64,000 bases of DNA, taken from positions 1,364,001 through 1,428,000 of the forward strand of contig CP107926.1 of NCBI GenBank assembly GCA_036015235.1. Reading direction: 5' to 3'. The DNA comes from Streptomyces sp. NBC_00433 (lineage in GTDB: Bacteria; Actinomycetota; Actinomycetes; Streptomycetales; Streptomycetaceae). The position numbers and the translations under genes are program-made. Position 1 is the first letter of the stretch; each line of letters begins with the position of its first letter. Shown here piece by piece: positions 10,201 through 18,312 of the stretch. Under the pieces are notes generated by a model. That model was not told where the DNA came from and did no database searches. It worked only from the letters and a program-made list of their open reading frames with translations.

Positions 10201-11262
10201 GGTGCCGAAGCCGAGGCTCGCGGTGATGACGTTCGGGCGCGGCTTCTGCGCGGCGGCGGCCTTCAGGGCGGCGGCGATGCCGTCGGTCGACGGCTCCTGG
10301 GGAATGACGAGCCGGTACTGCGCGCCGGGCGCGATGCCCAGCAGGTCGCTGGCGCCGCTGCCGGTGTTCTCGGGTCGCTGCCGGTCGTGCGGCAGCGGGG
10401 ACATCATCGAGAAGTCGAGCAGCACCTCGGCGAGGTTGGGGTCCTGGCCCTCGGTCGATCCGGTCGGGTCCAGCCGGCCCTCGTTGTCGCTCGTGTAGGT
10501 GGGGATCAGCGGCAGGGAGGGGTAGTCGAGATAACGCTGCCCGCCCTTGACGACGGTGGTGGGGCCGTACGCCTGGACGTACGAGTCGCCGTTGTCGGCC
10601 ATCGACTGGTCGGTGAGGTCGCCGAGAGACACGTTGGTGACGATCTGCCCGGCGCCGGGCAGCGCGTGCAGGTAGGTCGCGGAGTCCGCGAAAGCACCGG
10701 CCGCGTCGACCCCGCCGGCGTTCAGATAGGACTGGAAGGAGGTGGCCAGCCCCGCGTTGGAGGGGAGCCCGCCGGTGACGGCCGTGGGCCCGGCGAGGGA
10801 CCTGCGATCGGAGGCGGCACCGCCGACCGCCTTGCGGACAGCGGCGGGAAGCGGGACGGGACCCGAGTTCATGGTCTGCGGGCGGACGGTGGAGCGGGCC
10901 CCGCCAGTGTCGCCCGCGACCTGATAGGGCTTCAGGCCCACGGCGTTCACGCGGCGCTGGAGCAGGTCGGCGGTCGGGGCAAGCGGGGTGCCCAGCCCGG
11001 TGCGGCCCTTGGTGGTCGGTACCGGGAACACCCGGGTGCTGCCGTCCTTGCCGGTCAGCGTGCCGGTCCCGTCATCAGACCAGCGCACCACCGAGCCGTC
11101 GGACAGGGTGACGGTATGCGCCACGGGGGCCGCACCAGCTGCTGTGGGCGGGGGCTCGCCGGTGGAGGCGGGAGTGGCGGCGTGCACCGCCGCGGGGGTC
11201 CCGGCGGCCAGCAGAGCGGCTGCCAGGGTCCCGAGTGCGACCCGTCTGAAGCGTATGGACAT
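7288..11262 (-). CDS. Large secreted S8-like peptidase with atypical active-site region
   Basis: 1324 aa, ATG preceded by GGAGG at 7 bases. Residues 1-28 are a Sec signal peptide (ALGTLAAALLAAGTPAAVHA). The catalytic part (about 230-580) keeps the subtilase serine motif NGGTSASGPMIAAAAA (Ser508) and the preceding VDLAAPGDN and VVVVSSNDG segments. A canonical HGTHVAG histidine motif is not visible. The best Asp/His candidates are Asp283 and His292 in LLDFSMMSPLPHDRQ, followed by LGIAPGAQYRLVIPQE where subtilases have GVAPGA. About 700 residues follow: beta-sandwich regions, then repeats with PALDPQHHLAVVADLY and FLDPATRTAYLVNPW that look like a beta-propeller. It may be an active subtilase with rearranged triad or a non-catalytic relative. 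It is transcribed divergently from a LuxR-type regulator. Confidence 0.82.
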   Translation of the reverse strand: MSIRFRRVALGTLAAALLAAGTPAAVHAATPASTGEPPPTAAGAAPVAHTVTLSDGSVVRWSDDGTGTLTGKDGSTRVFPVPTTKGRTGLGTPLAPTADLLQRRVNAVGLKPYQVAGDTGGARSTVRPQTMNSGPVPLPAAVRKAVGGAASDRRSLAGPTAVTGGLPSNAGLATSFQSYLNAGGVDAAGAFADSATYLHALPGAGQIVTNVSLGDLTDQSMADNGDSYVQAYGPTTVVKGGQRYLDYPSLPLIPTYTSDNEGRLDPTGSTEGQDPNLAEVLLDFSMMSPLPHDRQRPENTGSGASDLLGIAPGAQYRLVIPQEPSTDGIAAALKAAAAQKPRPNVITASLGFGTDGSIGFPARWLEDDPVIRDTLASIVDSGIVVVVSSNDGTRLGLPVSVGPDGGSTPTDRTSSRTAQTDIEDVAPTTTPSLVRDTGVIAAGGTTVDDTLTSGDVRTAVYPTTRYNGSAGYSSGFGTRVDLAAPGDNLPSLIHTSDGTSVVLNGGTSASGPMIAAAAADVLAAAKETGSKLTPAQVRDLLVETGRPIAQPPQTDQPLTMGPQLDVTAAVEKVLGRRHHLTPSAVRLSVAQRQLLSTTPSTSFVEATDSAAVDLAGPLDAMDNPSGQNTLAPLTFGLDLTGGSEHLSYRLKVGAHGSLPSAGPSLRVLPRELLAAAGLPLVSAAPRTLTVTFEALDGGRAVASASSRITLGGTDGTYEQPQAPTAPGSAPLGKPVTVHYDLTGLRGAVDPELALSSVGHWTPFTTMDKWRTQWSTPLSATKGSVTIPAAAFQAGGAGLYGVGVTLGGGQVFGDFRALRIGPDADQRPQAPVLTTADGATGHSVSVAYASSGLKISWDAKGVAGADGAAVEFLTPAPTLYGALNTTTNQNGSGRDDNGVDHASTLLRTLPSVKGTTQLDLKALGLPTGLQYPVRILATYGGKPVGQASPTSFTEYLDGETVPGTLENFEISEGRALIATDDFEPGDDGWTVLQGSTTQSYSLKSGTLGVPLSQDTGSSMMQEVVGADTGSGHTLIARTPFDSSSPALLDLRDTRTGAEVRTTPLTSADGSSSLYFQGGVVDPVRHRAAVTTYNGVTGEAALRTLDMATGDLSAPLPLNSASPGRSFSSVSVDSSTGTFFVATSGTMGPCLSGRVPYQAVSVDPDARTVSPLAVMPACTAGLLPDGKGQHVYVAAGSATPDYSNGDFPTSNWRTADQQTLTTSAPSDLGTRGVMWPALDPQHHLAVVADLYEAGTDGDNNALSEITVIDPDTGKVVGRHPVANLVNSTITTSNFDFTSRRGLFLDPATRTAYLVNPWANGLERFSY

Positions 11263-11462
11263 GCGCCATCCTCCGATGATTCAGAGAAGTGAATATTTAC
11301 CCTTCTCAGTGATCGCGGCTCCGACTCACCTTGACGGTGCAGCGTCACACTGGACAAGATCCTTTGATTGCGGGTACGCGCAGTTGCCCACATGAGAGCC
11401 GGTCCCGTTGGTGACGGGGCCGGGTACGGCCACTGCGCGCTCTCGACCCGCAGGAGCTGCCG

Positions 11463-12578
11463 ATGGACACCTCCGCGGACGACCCGTGGACGGGGGCGGG
11501 ACCGGGCCCGTGGGTCGGCGCCGGACTGGACCCGCTGGCCGGGCGGATACTCGATCACCTGGTCCGCCATCCCGTCTCGGGCACCGCAGCCGTAACGGCA
11601 GCCGTCGCCGCACCTGCCACCGCGGTCAGACGGGCGCTGCGGTCCCTGGAAGCCGAACGCCTCGTCATCCGTGCCTCCGGGCGCCCGATCCGCTGGAGCG
11701 TCGGGCCGCCACGCGTGTCCCTCGGCTCGCTGCTGGCCCGCCGACGGCAGGAACTCGCCCTGGCGGAAGAACACATGGAGCAGCTCGACGAGGTCTACCG
11801 GGCCTTGGCGCACCCGCGGGCGACACCGCGTCCCGTCGAGGTCCTGGAGGACGAGGTGGAGGTCGCGGCCCGCTACCTCCACCTCCTCAAAGCCAGCCGC
11901 CACGAGGTACTGCACCTGGCGAAACCGCCCTACGTGACCGCCACCCCCGACGGACCCGGACCGCGCCAGCGGCCCGCCTCAGACACGGCCCACGACGGCG
12001 TACGACTGCGGTCCGTCTACGACAGCGAGGGGCTGACCGACCCGGTGTCCCTGGAGACCGCGGTCCGCGGCACTTCGCTGCTCCACGGGGAGCTGCGGAT
12101 CAGCTCCGGACTCCCCCTCAAACTGGCGCTCTTCGACCGGACCGCGGCCCTCCTGCCGCTGCGCGGCGACCGGCCCGGACTGGGCTCGCTGCTGGTGCAC
12201 TCCCCCGCCCTGCTCGACGTGCTCGCCGCCTTCTTCGAGAGCGTCTGGGAACGCGCGGTACCCGTCTCGCTGGAGACCCTGCGGGACTGGCGCGTTCCCT
12301 ACCAGGCCCCCCTCGGTCGGGAACCCGACGCGCGGACCCGGGAGATCCTGCACCTGATGGCCACCGGGCTGAAGGACGAGGCCATCGCCCGGGTGCTGGG
12401 GGTGAGCAGGCGGACCGTCCAGAAGCACGTCAGCGAGGCCGTCCAGACGCTCGGGGCCAAGACGCGCTTCCAGGTGGCCCTGCTCGCGACGGAACGCGGC
12501 TGGCTGACCGGCTTCGCGGCGAGCCGCGGGGGGCCGCCGGTGGGCGGCGGGGACGGCGTGGCCGACGGCAATCCGTGA
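11463..12578 (+). CDS. LuxR-type regulator with TrmB-like N-terminus
   Basis: 371 aa, ATG with GGAG 6 bases upstream. Residues about 22-95 look like a TrmB/MarR-like winged helix (LAGRILDHLVRHPVSGTAAV, then TAVRRALRSLEAERLVI). A coiled segment follows (ARRRQELALAEEHMEQLDEV) and a central ligand-type domain with HGELRISSGLPLKLALFD. The C-terminal HTH_LuxR domain starts at about residue 287: DARTREILHLMATGLKDEAI, then ARVLGVSRRTVQKHVSEAV. This two-headed layout is common in Streptomyces regulators of secreted enzymes and development. It is divergent from the subtilase-like gene with 200 bp between, so it probably controls that gene and itself; this is inference from position. Confidence 0.85.
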   Translation: MDTSADDPWTGAGPGPWVGAGLDPLAGRILDHLVRHPVSGTAAVTAAVAAPATAVRRALRSLEAERLVIRASGRPIRWSVGPPRVSLGSLLARRRQELALAEEHMEQLDEVYRALAHPRATPRPVEVLEDEVEVAARYLHLLKASRHEVLHLAKPPYVTATPDGPGPRQRPASDTAHDGVRLRSVYDSEGLTDPVSLETAVRGTSLLHGELRISSGLPLKLALFDRTAALLPLRGDRPGLGSLLVHSPALLDVLAAFFESVWERAVPVSLETLRDWRVPYQAPLGREPDARTREILHLMATGLKDEAIARVLGVSRRTVQKHVSEAVQTLGAKTRFQVALLATERGWLTGFAASRGGPPVGGGDGVADGNP

Positions 12579-12588
12579 TCGCCGTCGG
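12562..12588 (+). terminator. Weak hairpin at the end of the LuxR-type gene
   Basis: CCGACGGC at 12562-12569 pairs with GCCGTCGG at 12581-12588; the stop codon lies in the loop. An 8-bp stem with an 11-base loop is a modest terminator at best. Confidence 0.35.
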
Positions 12589-12788
12589 GGAGCGTGCTGC
12601 GGCAGTCCGCGCGGAGTAGGTCCTGCGGGTGATCTGATCGCACTCCTTCGTCTCTCCCATGGGCGTGCGTGCCAGGGTCGGAGCACGTCCGTTGTCGCAG
12701 CGCGCCGCGAGCGGGGGTCGCGGGACCATTGGACGATCGGCGCCGCGGCTGCGCTGCCACCGTCGACGGTCGCTGACGCGGCTCGTGT

Positions 12789-12998
12789 GGCCCGGAAGCG
12801 GGGGCCGCACTCGCCCAACGGCTGCCGGAGAACGGCTGGCACGTGGTGTGCAACGGTCCCGACTCCAGCCGGAACCGCGACCAGGAGATCCTTGCCACCC
12901 ACCTGGCGACGAAGATCCAGACGGACGTGACCTGGGAGAAGAATCTCCAGTACGGCGACCCGCTGATCCAGTTCGACGTCGTACGGCTGCGGGTCGAT
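12789..12998 (+). pseudogene. Unidentified coding remnant
   Basis: A forward frame reads like real protein without a good start: GPEAGAALAQRLPENGWHVV, CNGPDSSRNRDQEILATHLA, then TKIQTDVTWEKNLQYGDPLI and QFDVVRLRVDTP. No in-frame start with a ribosome site is present upstream, and downstream it runs into the 3 prime end of the opposite-strand repeat protein. Composition (Asn, Gln, Lys, Trp) is unlike the surrounding spurious frames, so I take it as the tail or middle of a lost gene. The family is not recognised. The rest of 12579-13002 shows nothing. Confidence 0.3.
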
Positions 12999-13002
12999 AC
13001 GC

Positions 13003-14121
13003 CTAGGGCGTCCGCGTCACGAGACTCTGCACGGTGTCGCCGGTGTTGCACACCACGGTCGACGTCGAGGGCGCCGCCACCGTGTAGCCGGGGAGCACGT
13101 ACGTCAGGCCGGACAGCACGTTCTTGCAGGTGGCCTCGACGTGGTACTGGCCGGAGTCGCACTGGGCGTTCCCCTGGCCGTAGAAGTGGTTGCTGCCCTG
13201 GGTGACCCAGTCGGTCCAGGTGACGCAGCCCGTCACGCCGGAGGGCGGCGGGTAGGCTGCCGCCTGCACGGTCTCGGCGGTGTTCCCCGTGTTGCACGTC
13301 GTCGTGGCGGTGGCCGGAGCGGAGACGGTGCCGCTGTAGATGACGTACGCGGTGCCGGTCTGGTTGTTGCGGCAGACGATCTTCACCCGGTACTGCCCGG
13401 AGTCGCACTGGGCGTTCCCCTGGCCGTAGAAGTGGTTGCTGCCCTGGGTGACCCAGTCGGCCCAGGAGACGCAGCCCGCCGAGCCGCCGGACGGCGGGTA
13501 CGGGACCGCCTGGATCGTCTCGGCGGTGTTCCCCGTGTTGCAGGTCGCGCTCGTGGTGGCCGGGGCGGACACCGCCCCTGAGCCGCTGATGACGTACGCG
13601 GTGCCGGTCTGGTTGTTGCGGCAGACGATCTTCACCCGGTACTGCCCGGAGTCGCACTGGGCGCTGCCGCGGCCGTAGTAGTGGTTGCTGCCCTCGCTCA
13701 CCCACTCGGCCCACGAGACGCAGCCCGTAAGGCCGGTGCCGAGCGGGTCGGCGACGGCCTGCACGGTCTCGGCGGTGTTGCCGGTGTTGCAGGTCGCGCT
13801 CGCCGTCGCGGGCGCGTTGACCGCCTGCGTGCCGTAAAGGGCGTACGCGGTGCCGGTCTGGTTGTTGCGGCAGACGAGCTTCGCCTTGTACCGTCCCGAC
13901 GTGCACTGGACGCTGCCCAGGCCGTAGAAGTAGTTGCTGCCCTGGGTGACCCACGACACCGAGGTGGTACAGCCGCTCGGCTCCACGAGTGGAGTCACCG
14001 TGTGCGGTCCGGCCGTGGCCGCGGCCCGCGCCGGCTGCGCGGAGGCGACGGCGGGCACGGCGGCTATGGGCAGCAGACCCAGCAGGGCCGCGCCGAGTAC
14101 GACCAGCAGGCGTTTGATCAT
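13003..14121 (-). CDS. Secreted protein of four Cys-rich tandem repeats
   Basis: 372 aa; ATG at 14121 with GAGGA 6 bases upstream (a GTG lies one codon earlier). Residues 1-30 are a Sec signal peptide. The rest is four repeats of about 81-84 residues. Each has the order GCxxWxxWVxxGSNxFYGxG, then QCxSGxYxVKxVCRNNQTGT, then AYxxxGxxxVxAPATxxxxC and NTGNTAETVQA. Four Cys per repeat suggest two disulfides per unit. The middle two repeats are nearly identical in WVTQGSNHFYGQGNAQCDSG. There is no anchor motif. The fold and role are not recognised; a surface or matrix-binding protein is possible. It is monocistronic. Confidence 0.8.
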   Translation of the reverse strand: MIKRLLVVLGAALLGLLPIAAVPAVASAQPARAAATAGPHTVTPLVEPSGCTTSVSWVTQGSNYFYGLGSVQCTSGRYKAKLVCRNNQTGTAYALYGTQAVNAPATASATCNTGNTAETVQAVADPLGTGLTGCVSWAEWVSEGSNHYYGRGSAQCDSGQYRVKIVCRNNQTGTAYVISGSGAVSAPATTSATCNTGNTAETIQAVPYPPSGGSAGCVSWADWVTQGSNHFYGQGNAQCDSGQYRVKIVCRNNQTGTAYVIYSGTVSAPATATTTCNTGNTAETVQAAAYPPPSGVTGCVTWTDWVTQGSNHFYGQGNAQCDSGQYHVEATCKNVLSGLTYVLPGYTVAAPSTSTVVCNTGDTVQSLVTRTP

Positions 14122-14639
14122 CACACATCCTCAGTCGAGGTACTGAGCAAACGGACCGTACGACTGCGGAAAGTATCAGCGCTTGAGCGCAGCGCACAGG
14201 GGCGCTTTCGGCCATGGCATCGCGAGTCCGCCCGTGGCGCCTGAGCCCCCCAGAGCCCGCGCAGCAAGCACCCGCGGCCGGCCCGGGACGGCCCCCCCGG
14301 GGCCTGGTGGACCTCGGCCCTCGCCGGACTACGCCGCCCGCCCCCGCCCCGCGCCTGCGGGGGCCCGTCCCCGCAGCGAGTCGCTGAACTCGCCGCCGAA
14401 CCCGACATACCGACCGCCGGCTTCTCGTGGCCGCGGGCCACCGGTACCGGCGGAACTCCTTCCCCCGGAGCGCGACACCGGGGTCATGAGGCAGTTCGCT
14501 CACCGCGCCAGTTACTGCGACCACTCGCGACTGAGTGACGGTCAGGAAAGGACCTGCGGCCGGCCGGCCCCCGTCCGAGGCGGGCACCGTCGGGTGCACC
14601 GCCGAGGAAGGGAGCCGGCCAGGCCCCTTTCACGATCGT
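14122..14639. other. Non-coding stretch upstream of the repeat protein
   Basis: Contains the promoter area of the minus-strand repeat gene at its left end. No frame reads as a recognisable protein. Nothing else is seen. Confidence 0.4.
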
Positions 14640-14655
14640 CGGACGGTTTCGTCCG
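14640..14655 (-). terminator. Small hairpin after the GH95-like gene
   Basis: CGGACG, four-base loop, CGTCCG, starting 3 bases beyond the stop of the minus-strand glycosidase gene. The stem is only 6 bp, so termination is uncertain. Confidence 0.4.
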
Positions 14656-14657
14656 GT

Positions 14658-17600
14658 TCAGCCGCAGGGGGTTCCGTTGAGGGTGAAGGAGCCGGGGGGA
14701 GTGTCGTTGGATGTCCAGGTGCCCTGGAAGCCGAAGCCGACGGTGCCTGCGGGGGCGATGACGGCGTTGTAACCGGCGTTGGTGGTCGTGACAGCCTTGC
14801 CGGACTGGGTCGCCGTCCCGTTCCAGGCGCTGGTGATCTGCTGGTCGCCGGGGAAGGAGAACTTCAGCGTCCAGCCGTTGATCGCGCTGGTGCCGGTGTT
14901 GGTGATCGTCACGTTGGCGGTGAACCCGCCGGCCCATTCGCTGGTCGTGCTGTACGCGACCTGGCAGGTGCCGCCGCCCGTGCTTCCGCCGCTGACCGTC
15001 CATGTGAAGGACGCCGAGCCGGCCGCGCCGGTGGAGTCGGTCACGGTCACCGTCACGTTGGATGTGCCGGCGGCGGTCGGAGTGCCGGAGACCAGGCCCG
15101 AGGAGCTGATCGACAGCCCGGCCGGGAGACCGGCCGCCGAATAGGTGAGGGTCTCACCCGATGCCGAGTCGCTCGCATGGACCTGAAGGGCGGTGATCGC
15201 GGCGCCGACCGTAGCCGACTGATTGCCGGGACCGGTGACGGACACAGTGTTGCCGCCCGTGCTCCCGCCGCTGACCGTCCATGTGAAGGACGCCGAGCCG
15301 GCCGCGCCGGTGGAGTCGGTCACGGTCACCGTCACGTTGGATGTGCCGGCGGCGGTCGGAGTGCCGGAGACCAGGCCCGAGGAGCTGATCGACAGCCCGG
15401 CCGGGAGACCGGCCGCCGAATAGGTGAGGGTCTCACCCGATGCCGAGTCGCTCGCATGGACCTGAAGGGCGGTGATCGCGGCGCCGACCGTAGCCGACTG
15501 ATTGCCGGGACCGGTGACGGACACGGTGTTGCCCAGGTTCGGCGGGGCGTTGCCGTCCAGGCCGATGGAGACGCTGCCCAGGTGCTTGGCGCTCGTCGCC
15601 TGGCTGCCGGTGACCGGCGCGAAGGGCAGGGAGGTGGTCGGGCTGGCGACCTGCTCGACCAGGTAGGTCGAGCCGGCCGTGACGGGCACGCTCAGCGTGC
15701 CGGCCGTGGTCGGGGAGACGACGACGGCGCCGGTCGAGCCGTTGACGACCTCGGCCTGCTGCCCGGACCAGGGGTTGCGCACGTTGACCGTGCCGCTGCT
15801 GCCGGCCTCGATCGCGGCGGTGGTCAGGGTGCCGCCCTGGACCTGGACGTCGACCTTGGAGCCGCCCTGGATGGACAGCCGGCCGGAGCCGTCCCAGCCG
15901 GCCGGCCACGCCGGGGCGAACCGCACGGTGCCGTCGTAGTCGGTGGCGAAGGCCTCGTCCAGTGTGGCGGCCACGTTCGAGACGTGCTCGATGTACGGCT
16001 CGTCCAGTGAGCTGGTGCTCCAGGCGGCCAGTCCGGAGGGGTAGAGCTGGTATTTCTTCGTGCTCGCCGCGAGGTCGTTGGCGACCTCGGAGGACAGGTC
16101 CAGGCGTGCTGCCTGGAGCGAGTCGTACGTCCAGTCCGGGTTGTTGACGTACTGCCGGTGGCTGTAGGTGCGCTGCGCCAAGGCAGTGAGGTTGTCGCCG
16201 TTCACCACCGTGTTGTCACCGATCAGGTTGTACGGCCAGACCGGTTCCAGGCCCAGGTTCTCCACGTTGTGCACGGCCGCCGTGGGCTGGTAGGAGTTGC
16301 CGATCACGTCGGTGCCCGAGGAGTCCGCGGACGGGCCCAGCAGCTGCGAGTGGGTGCTCTGGTCGGTGCGTGCGTACGGCTCGACGCGGGTCAGCGCGGT
16401 GCGCAGTTGCGAGACCAGCGCGGAGTCGGTGCCGAGCAGGGTCGCGGCGTTCGCGGTGGCGGTGAACAGCGCCTGGTCGGCGGCGATGTCGGTGGTCGGG
16501 TCCTGCACCGCCCACTGGGTCTCGTGCGCGTTGGCCACCGCGTGCAGGTAGCCGTCGGAGCCCACGGACTGCCAGGCGAGCAGGAATGTGGCGGTCTGCT
16601 GGAGGAGCGGGTAGTACTTCTGCAGGAAGGCGCGGTCGCCGGTGTGCTGGTACTGCTGCCAGATCCACAGCGCGATCTCCGCGCCGCTGGTGACGGTCTC
16701 GGCGTTGAAGTTCGGGCTGGAGGCCACCGCGCACGAGGCGTCCGAGGTGATCCCGCCGCCGTTGTAGTAGCCGTTGCCGTTGAAGCGCATGGTCTCCGGC
16801 ACGCAGGCCCCGGGTTTGCCGTTCATGTTCGCGCTGGTCCACGACTCGATGGCCGGCAGGTCGTTGAGGTACATGTCGAAGATCGGGACGTTCTGCGCGA
16901 AGTTCCCGGCGTCCAGGTTGGCCTGGATCTGGCCGCGCAGGTTCCACAGCCAGTATCCGGCCGGGTACCAGGCCTGGTGGTCCTGGTTGAAGTTGTACAG
17001 GTCGGCCAGGCCCGCCTGGCTGCCCGGGTACTGGCCGGAGTGCATGAGGCCGGCCTCGAAGTACTGGTACAGGGTGTTCAGGTTCTCCATGTACTGGGCG
17101 GTGCCGTCCGATGAACTCGCCTCGATCAGGCCGCTGTTGGCCCAGAAGTTCTGCCACCAGGACGACTGCGTGGCCAGCAGCGAGGCCCGGCTCGCGGTGG
17201 TGTCCGGCCCGATCAGGGTGGAGGCGGCGGAGTTGGCGTTGCCACCGGTCCACGACGGCGAGGCGACGACGACGCGGTACGAGCCGTCGCTGTTCGGGTT
17301 GAACGCCACTTGGACCTTGGTGGAGTTCACCACGGAGGCCGACACGTTCGACCCGCCCGCGGTGATCGCGGCCATCGCCCCGAACGTCTGGTTGGAGTGG
17401 CCGGTCTGCGAGTTGTCCGACCAGGACTGCGCCAGGCTGGCGACGGCTCCCGAGGCGGAGGCCGTCGGGTTGCGGCCGCTCCACAGGCCGACCGTGGCGG
17501 TCTGCCGGGTGCCCGGGTTGGCGCCCGTCACGTCGATGACCAGCTCGTCCTTGCCGGCGGCCACCCAGGCCCGCAGGGTCATCCCGCCGCCCTGCTCGAC

Positions 17601-17999
17601 CAGCACCCCGTTGTACAGGTCAAGGATGCCGGAGAAGTTCGACGCCGAGGTCATCGCCGACAGGCCGGGGATGTTCACCTGGCCGGGAGAGAGCCGGTTG
17701 GGCATGGTGTCGCTGCGGTTGAGCTGCGCCGTGAATCCGTTCGCGGCCCACTCGGCCACGCCGAGCGAGCCGTTGCCCAGTGGCAGGAACTGAGAGCTGG
17801 AGGAGTTCGCCTTTCCGAGGACGATGTCGGAGCGCGAGACGACCCCCGCGGTGTTCACCGAGAAGGCGCCGTTGTGCCAGGCCGTCGTCCCCGTGGCAGC
17901 CGACGCCGGGGGAGCCAGGCTCCCTACCGAGGCCAGTGCCGGAACTGTCGCGACGACAGCGGCCACGGCCATGAGCCGCAGCCGATCAAGAGCGGACAT
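14658..17999 (-). CDS. Secreted GH95-like glycosidase with two Ig-like repeats and CBM2
   Basis: 1113 aa, ATG with GGAGGG 5 bases upstream. Residues 1-34 are a signal peptide. An N-terminal beta-sandwich contains NSSSSQFLPLGNGSLGVAEW. An (alpha/alpha)6-type catalytic region spans about 270-720, with FNQDHQAWYPAGYWLWNLRG, ALWIWQQYQHTGDRAFLQKY and HETQWAVQDPTTDIAADQAL, as in the GH95/six-hairpin glycosidases; a C-terminal beta domain follows. Residues about 823-1009 are two almost identical Ig-like (He_PIG type) repeats with LQVHASDSASGETLTYSAAG. Residues about 1012-1113 are a CBM2 (SEWAGGFTANVTITNTG, WTLKFSFPGDQQ, ending FTLNGTPCG). It probably removes a sugar from plant polysaccharide while bound to cellulose. 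Exact substrate is not certain; GH95 enzymes are mostly alpha-L-fucosidases. Confidence 0.78.
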   Translation of the reverse strand: MSALDRLRLMAVAAVVATVPALASVGSLAPPASAATGTTAWHNGAFSVNTAGVVSRSDIVLGKANSSSSQFLPLGNGSLGVAEWAANGFTAQLNRSDTMPNRLSPGQVNIPGLSAMTSASNFSGILDLYNGVLVEQGGGMTLRAWVAAGKDELVIDVTGANPGTRQTATVGLWSGRNPTASASGAVASLAQSWSDNSQTGHSNQTFGAMAAITAGGSNVSASVVNSTKVQVAFNPNSDGSYRVVVASPSWTGGNANSAASTLIGPDTTASRASLLATQSSWWQNFWANSGLIEASSSDGTAQYMENLNTLYQYFEAGLMHSGQYPGSQAGLADLYNFNQDHQAWYPAGYWLWNLRGQIQANLDAGNFAQNVPIFDMYLNDLPAIESWTSANMNGKPGACVPETMRFNGNGYYNGGGITSDASCAVASSPNFNAETVTSGAEIALWIWQQYQHTGDRAFLQKYYPLLQQTATFLLAWQSVGSDGYLHAVANAHETQWAVQDPTTDIAADQALFTATANAATLLGTDSALVSQLRTALTRVEPYARTDQSTHSQLLGPSADSSGTDVIGNSYQPTAAVHNVENLGLEPVWPYNLIGDNTVVNGDNLTALAQRTYSHRQYVNNPDWTYDSLQAARLDLSSEVANDLAASTKKYQLYPSGLAAWSTSSLDEPYIEHVSNVAATLDEAFATDYDGTVRFAPAWPAGWDGSGRLSIQGGSKVDVQVQGGTLTTAAIEAGSSGTVNVRNPWSGQQAEVVNGSTGAVVVSPTTAGTLSVPVTAGSTYLVEQVASPTTSLPFAPVTGSQATSAKHLGSVSIGLDGNAPPNLGNTVSVTGPGNQSATVGAAITALQVHASDSASGETLTYSAAGLPAGLSISSSGLVSGTPTAAGTSNVTVTVTDSTGAAGSASFTWTVSGGSTGGNTVSVTGPGNQSATVGAAITALQVHASDSASGETLTYSAAGLPAGLSISSSGLVSGTPTAAGTSNVTVTVTDSTGAAGSASFTWTVSGGSTGGGTCQVAYSTTSEWAGGFTANVTITNTGTSAINGWTLKFSFPGDQQITSAWNGTATQSGKAVTTTNAGYNAVIAPAGTVGFGFQGTWTSNDTPPGSFTLNGTPCG
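14974..15531. repeat. Tandem 279-bp direct repeat inside the glycosidase gene
   Basis: Copies 14974-15252 and 15253-15531 are adjacent and differ at two bases by my reading (T/C near the start, A/G near the end), both silent. Each encodes one 93-residue Ig-like repeat, so this is a very recent in-frame duplication or a gene-converted pair. Confidence 0.95.
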
Positions 18000-18102
18000 G
18001 CTGTCCCTCCGGGATGTGTCGATACGTCATGTTGATGCGACAGACGGCCAACACATGGGATGTCGTTGTAGCACAAGTCCTCGACCGGGTCTAGGAGTTG
18101 GG

Positions 18103-18120
18103 CTTGTCAGCGCTCACAAG
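18103..18120. promoter_or_regulatory. LacI-type operator upstream of the GH95-like gene
   Basis: CTTGTCAGCGCTCACAAG is an 18-bp palindrome with one mismatched pair. Its core AGCGCT is that of LacI/GalR-family operators. It lies about 104 bp before the glycosidase start, a place suited to repression. Confidence 0.55.
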
Positions 18121-18300
18121 TCCCCAGCCCCCGGGTATTCATGGGATCTCTCGGGAAGCGGCAGGCGGGCCCGCGTTCGGCTGATCGCATACCACGCGGG
18201 CTTGACGTTCTCGCCCTCTCTTGCCACGCTCACCTTCGATGCGACAGGTATCGGGCTTTCCGCACTGACAACCTCCACCCCCCCACATCGAGTGCTCATT

Positions 18301-18312
18301 GTGAGCGCTCAC
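18301..18312. promoter_or_regulatory. Second LacI-type operator in the divergent region
   Basis: GTGAGCGCTCAC is a perfect 12-bp palindrome, the same half-site as in the 18103-18120 element and as in lac-type operators. It is 181 bp from the first and about 560 bp before the GH-A gene. No LacI-family gene is present in the window. Confidence 0.55.
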
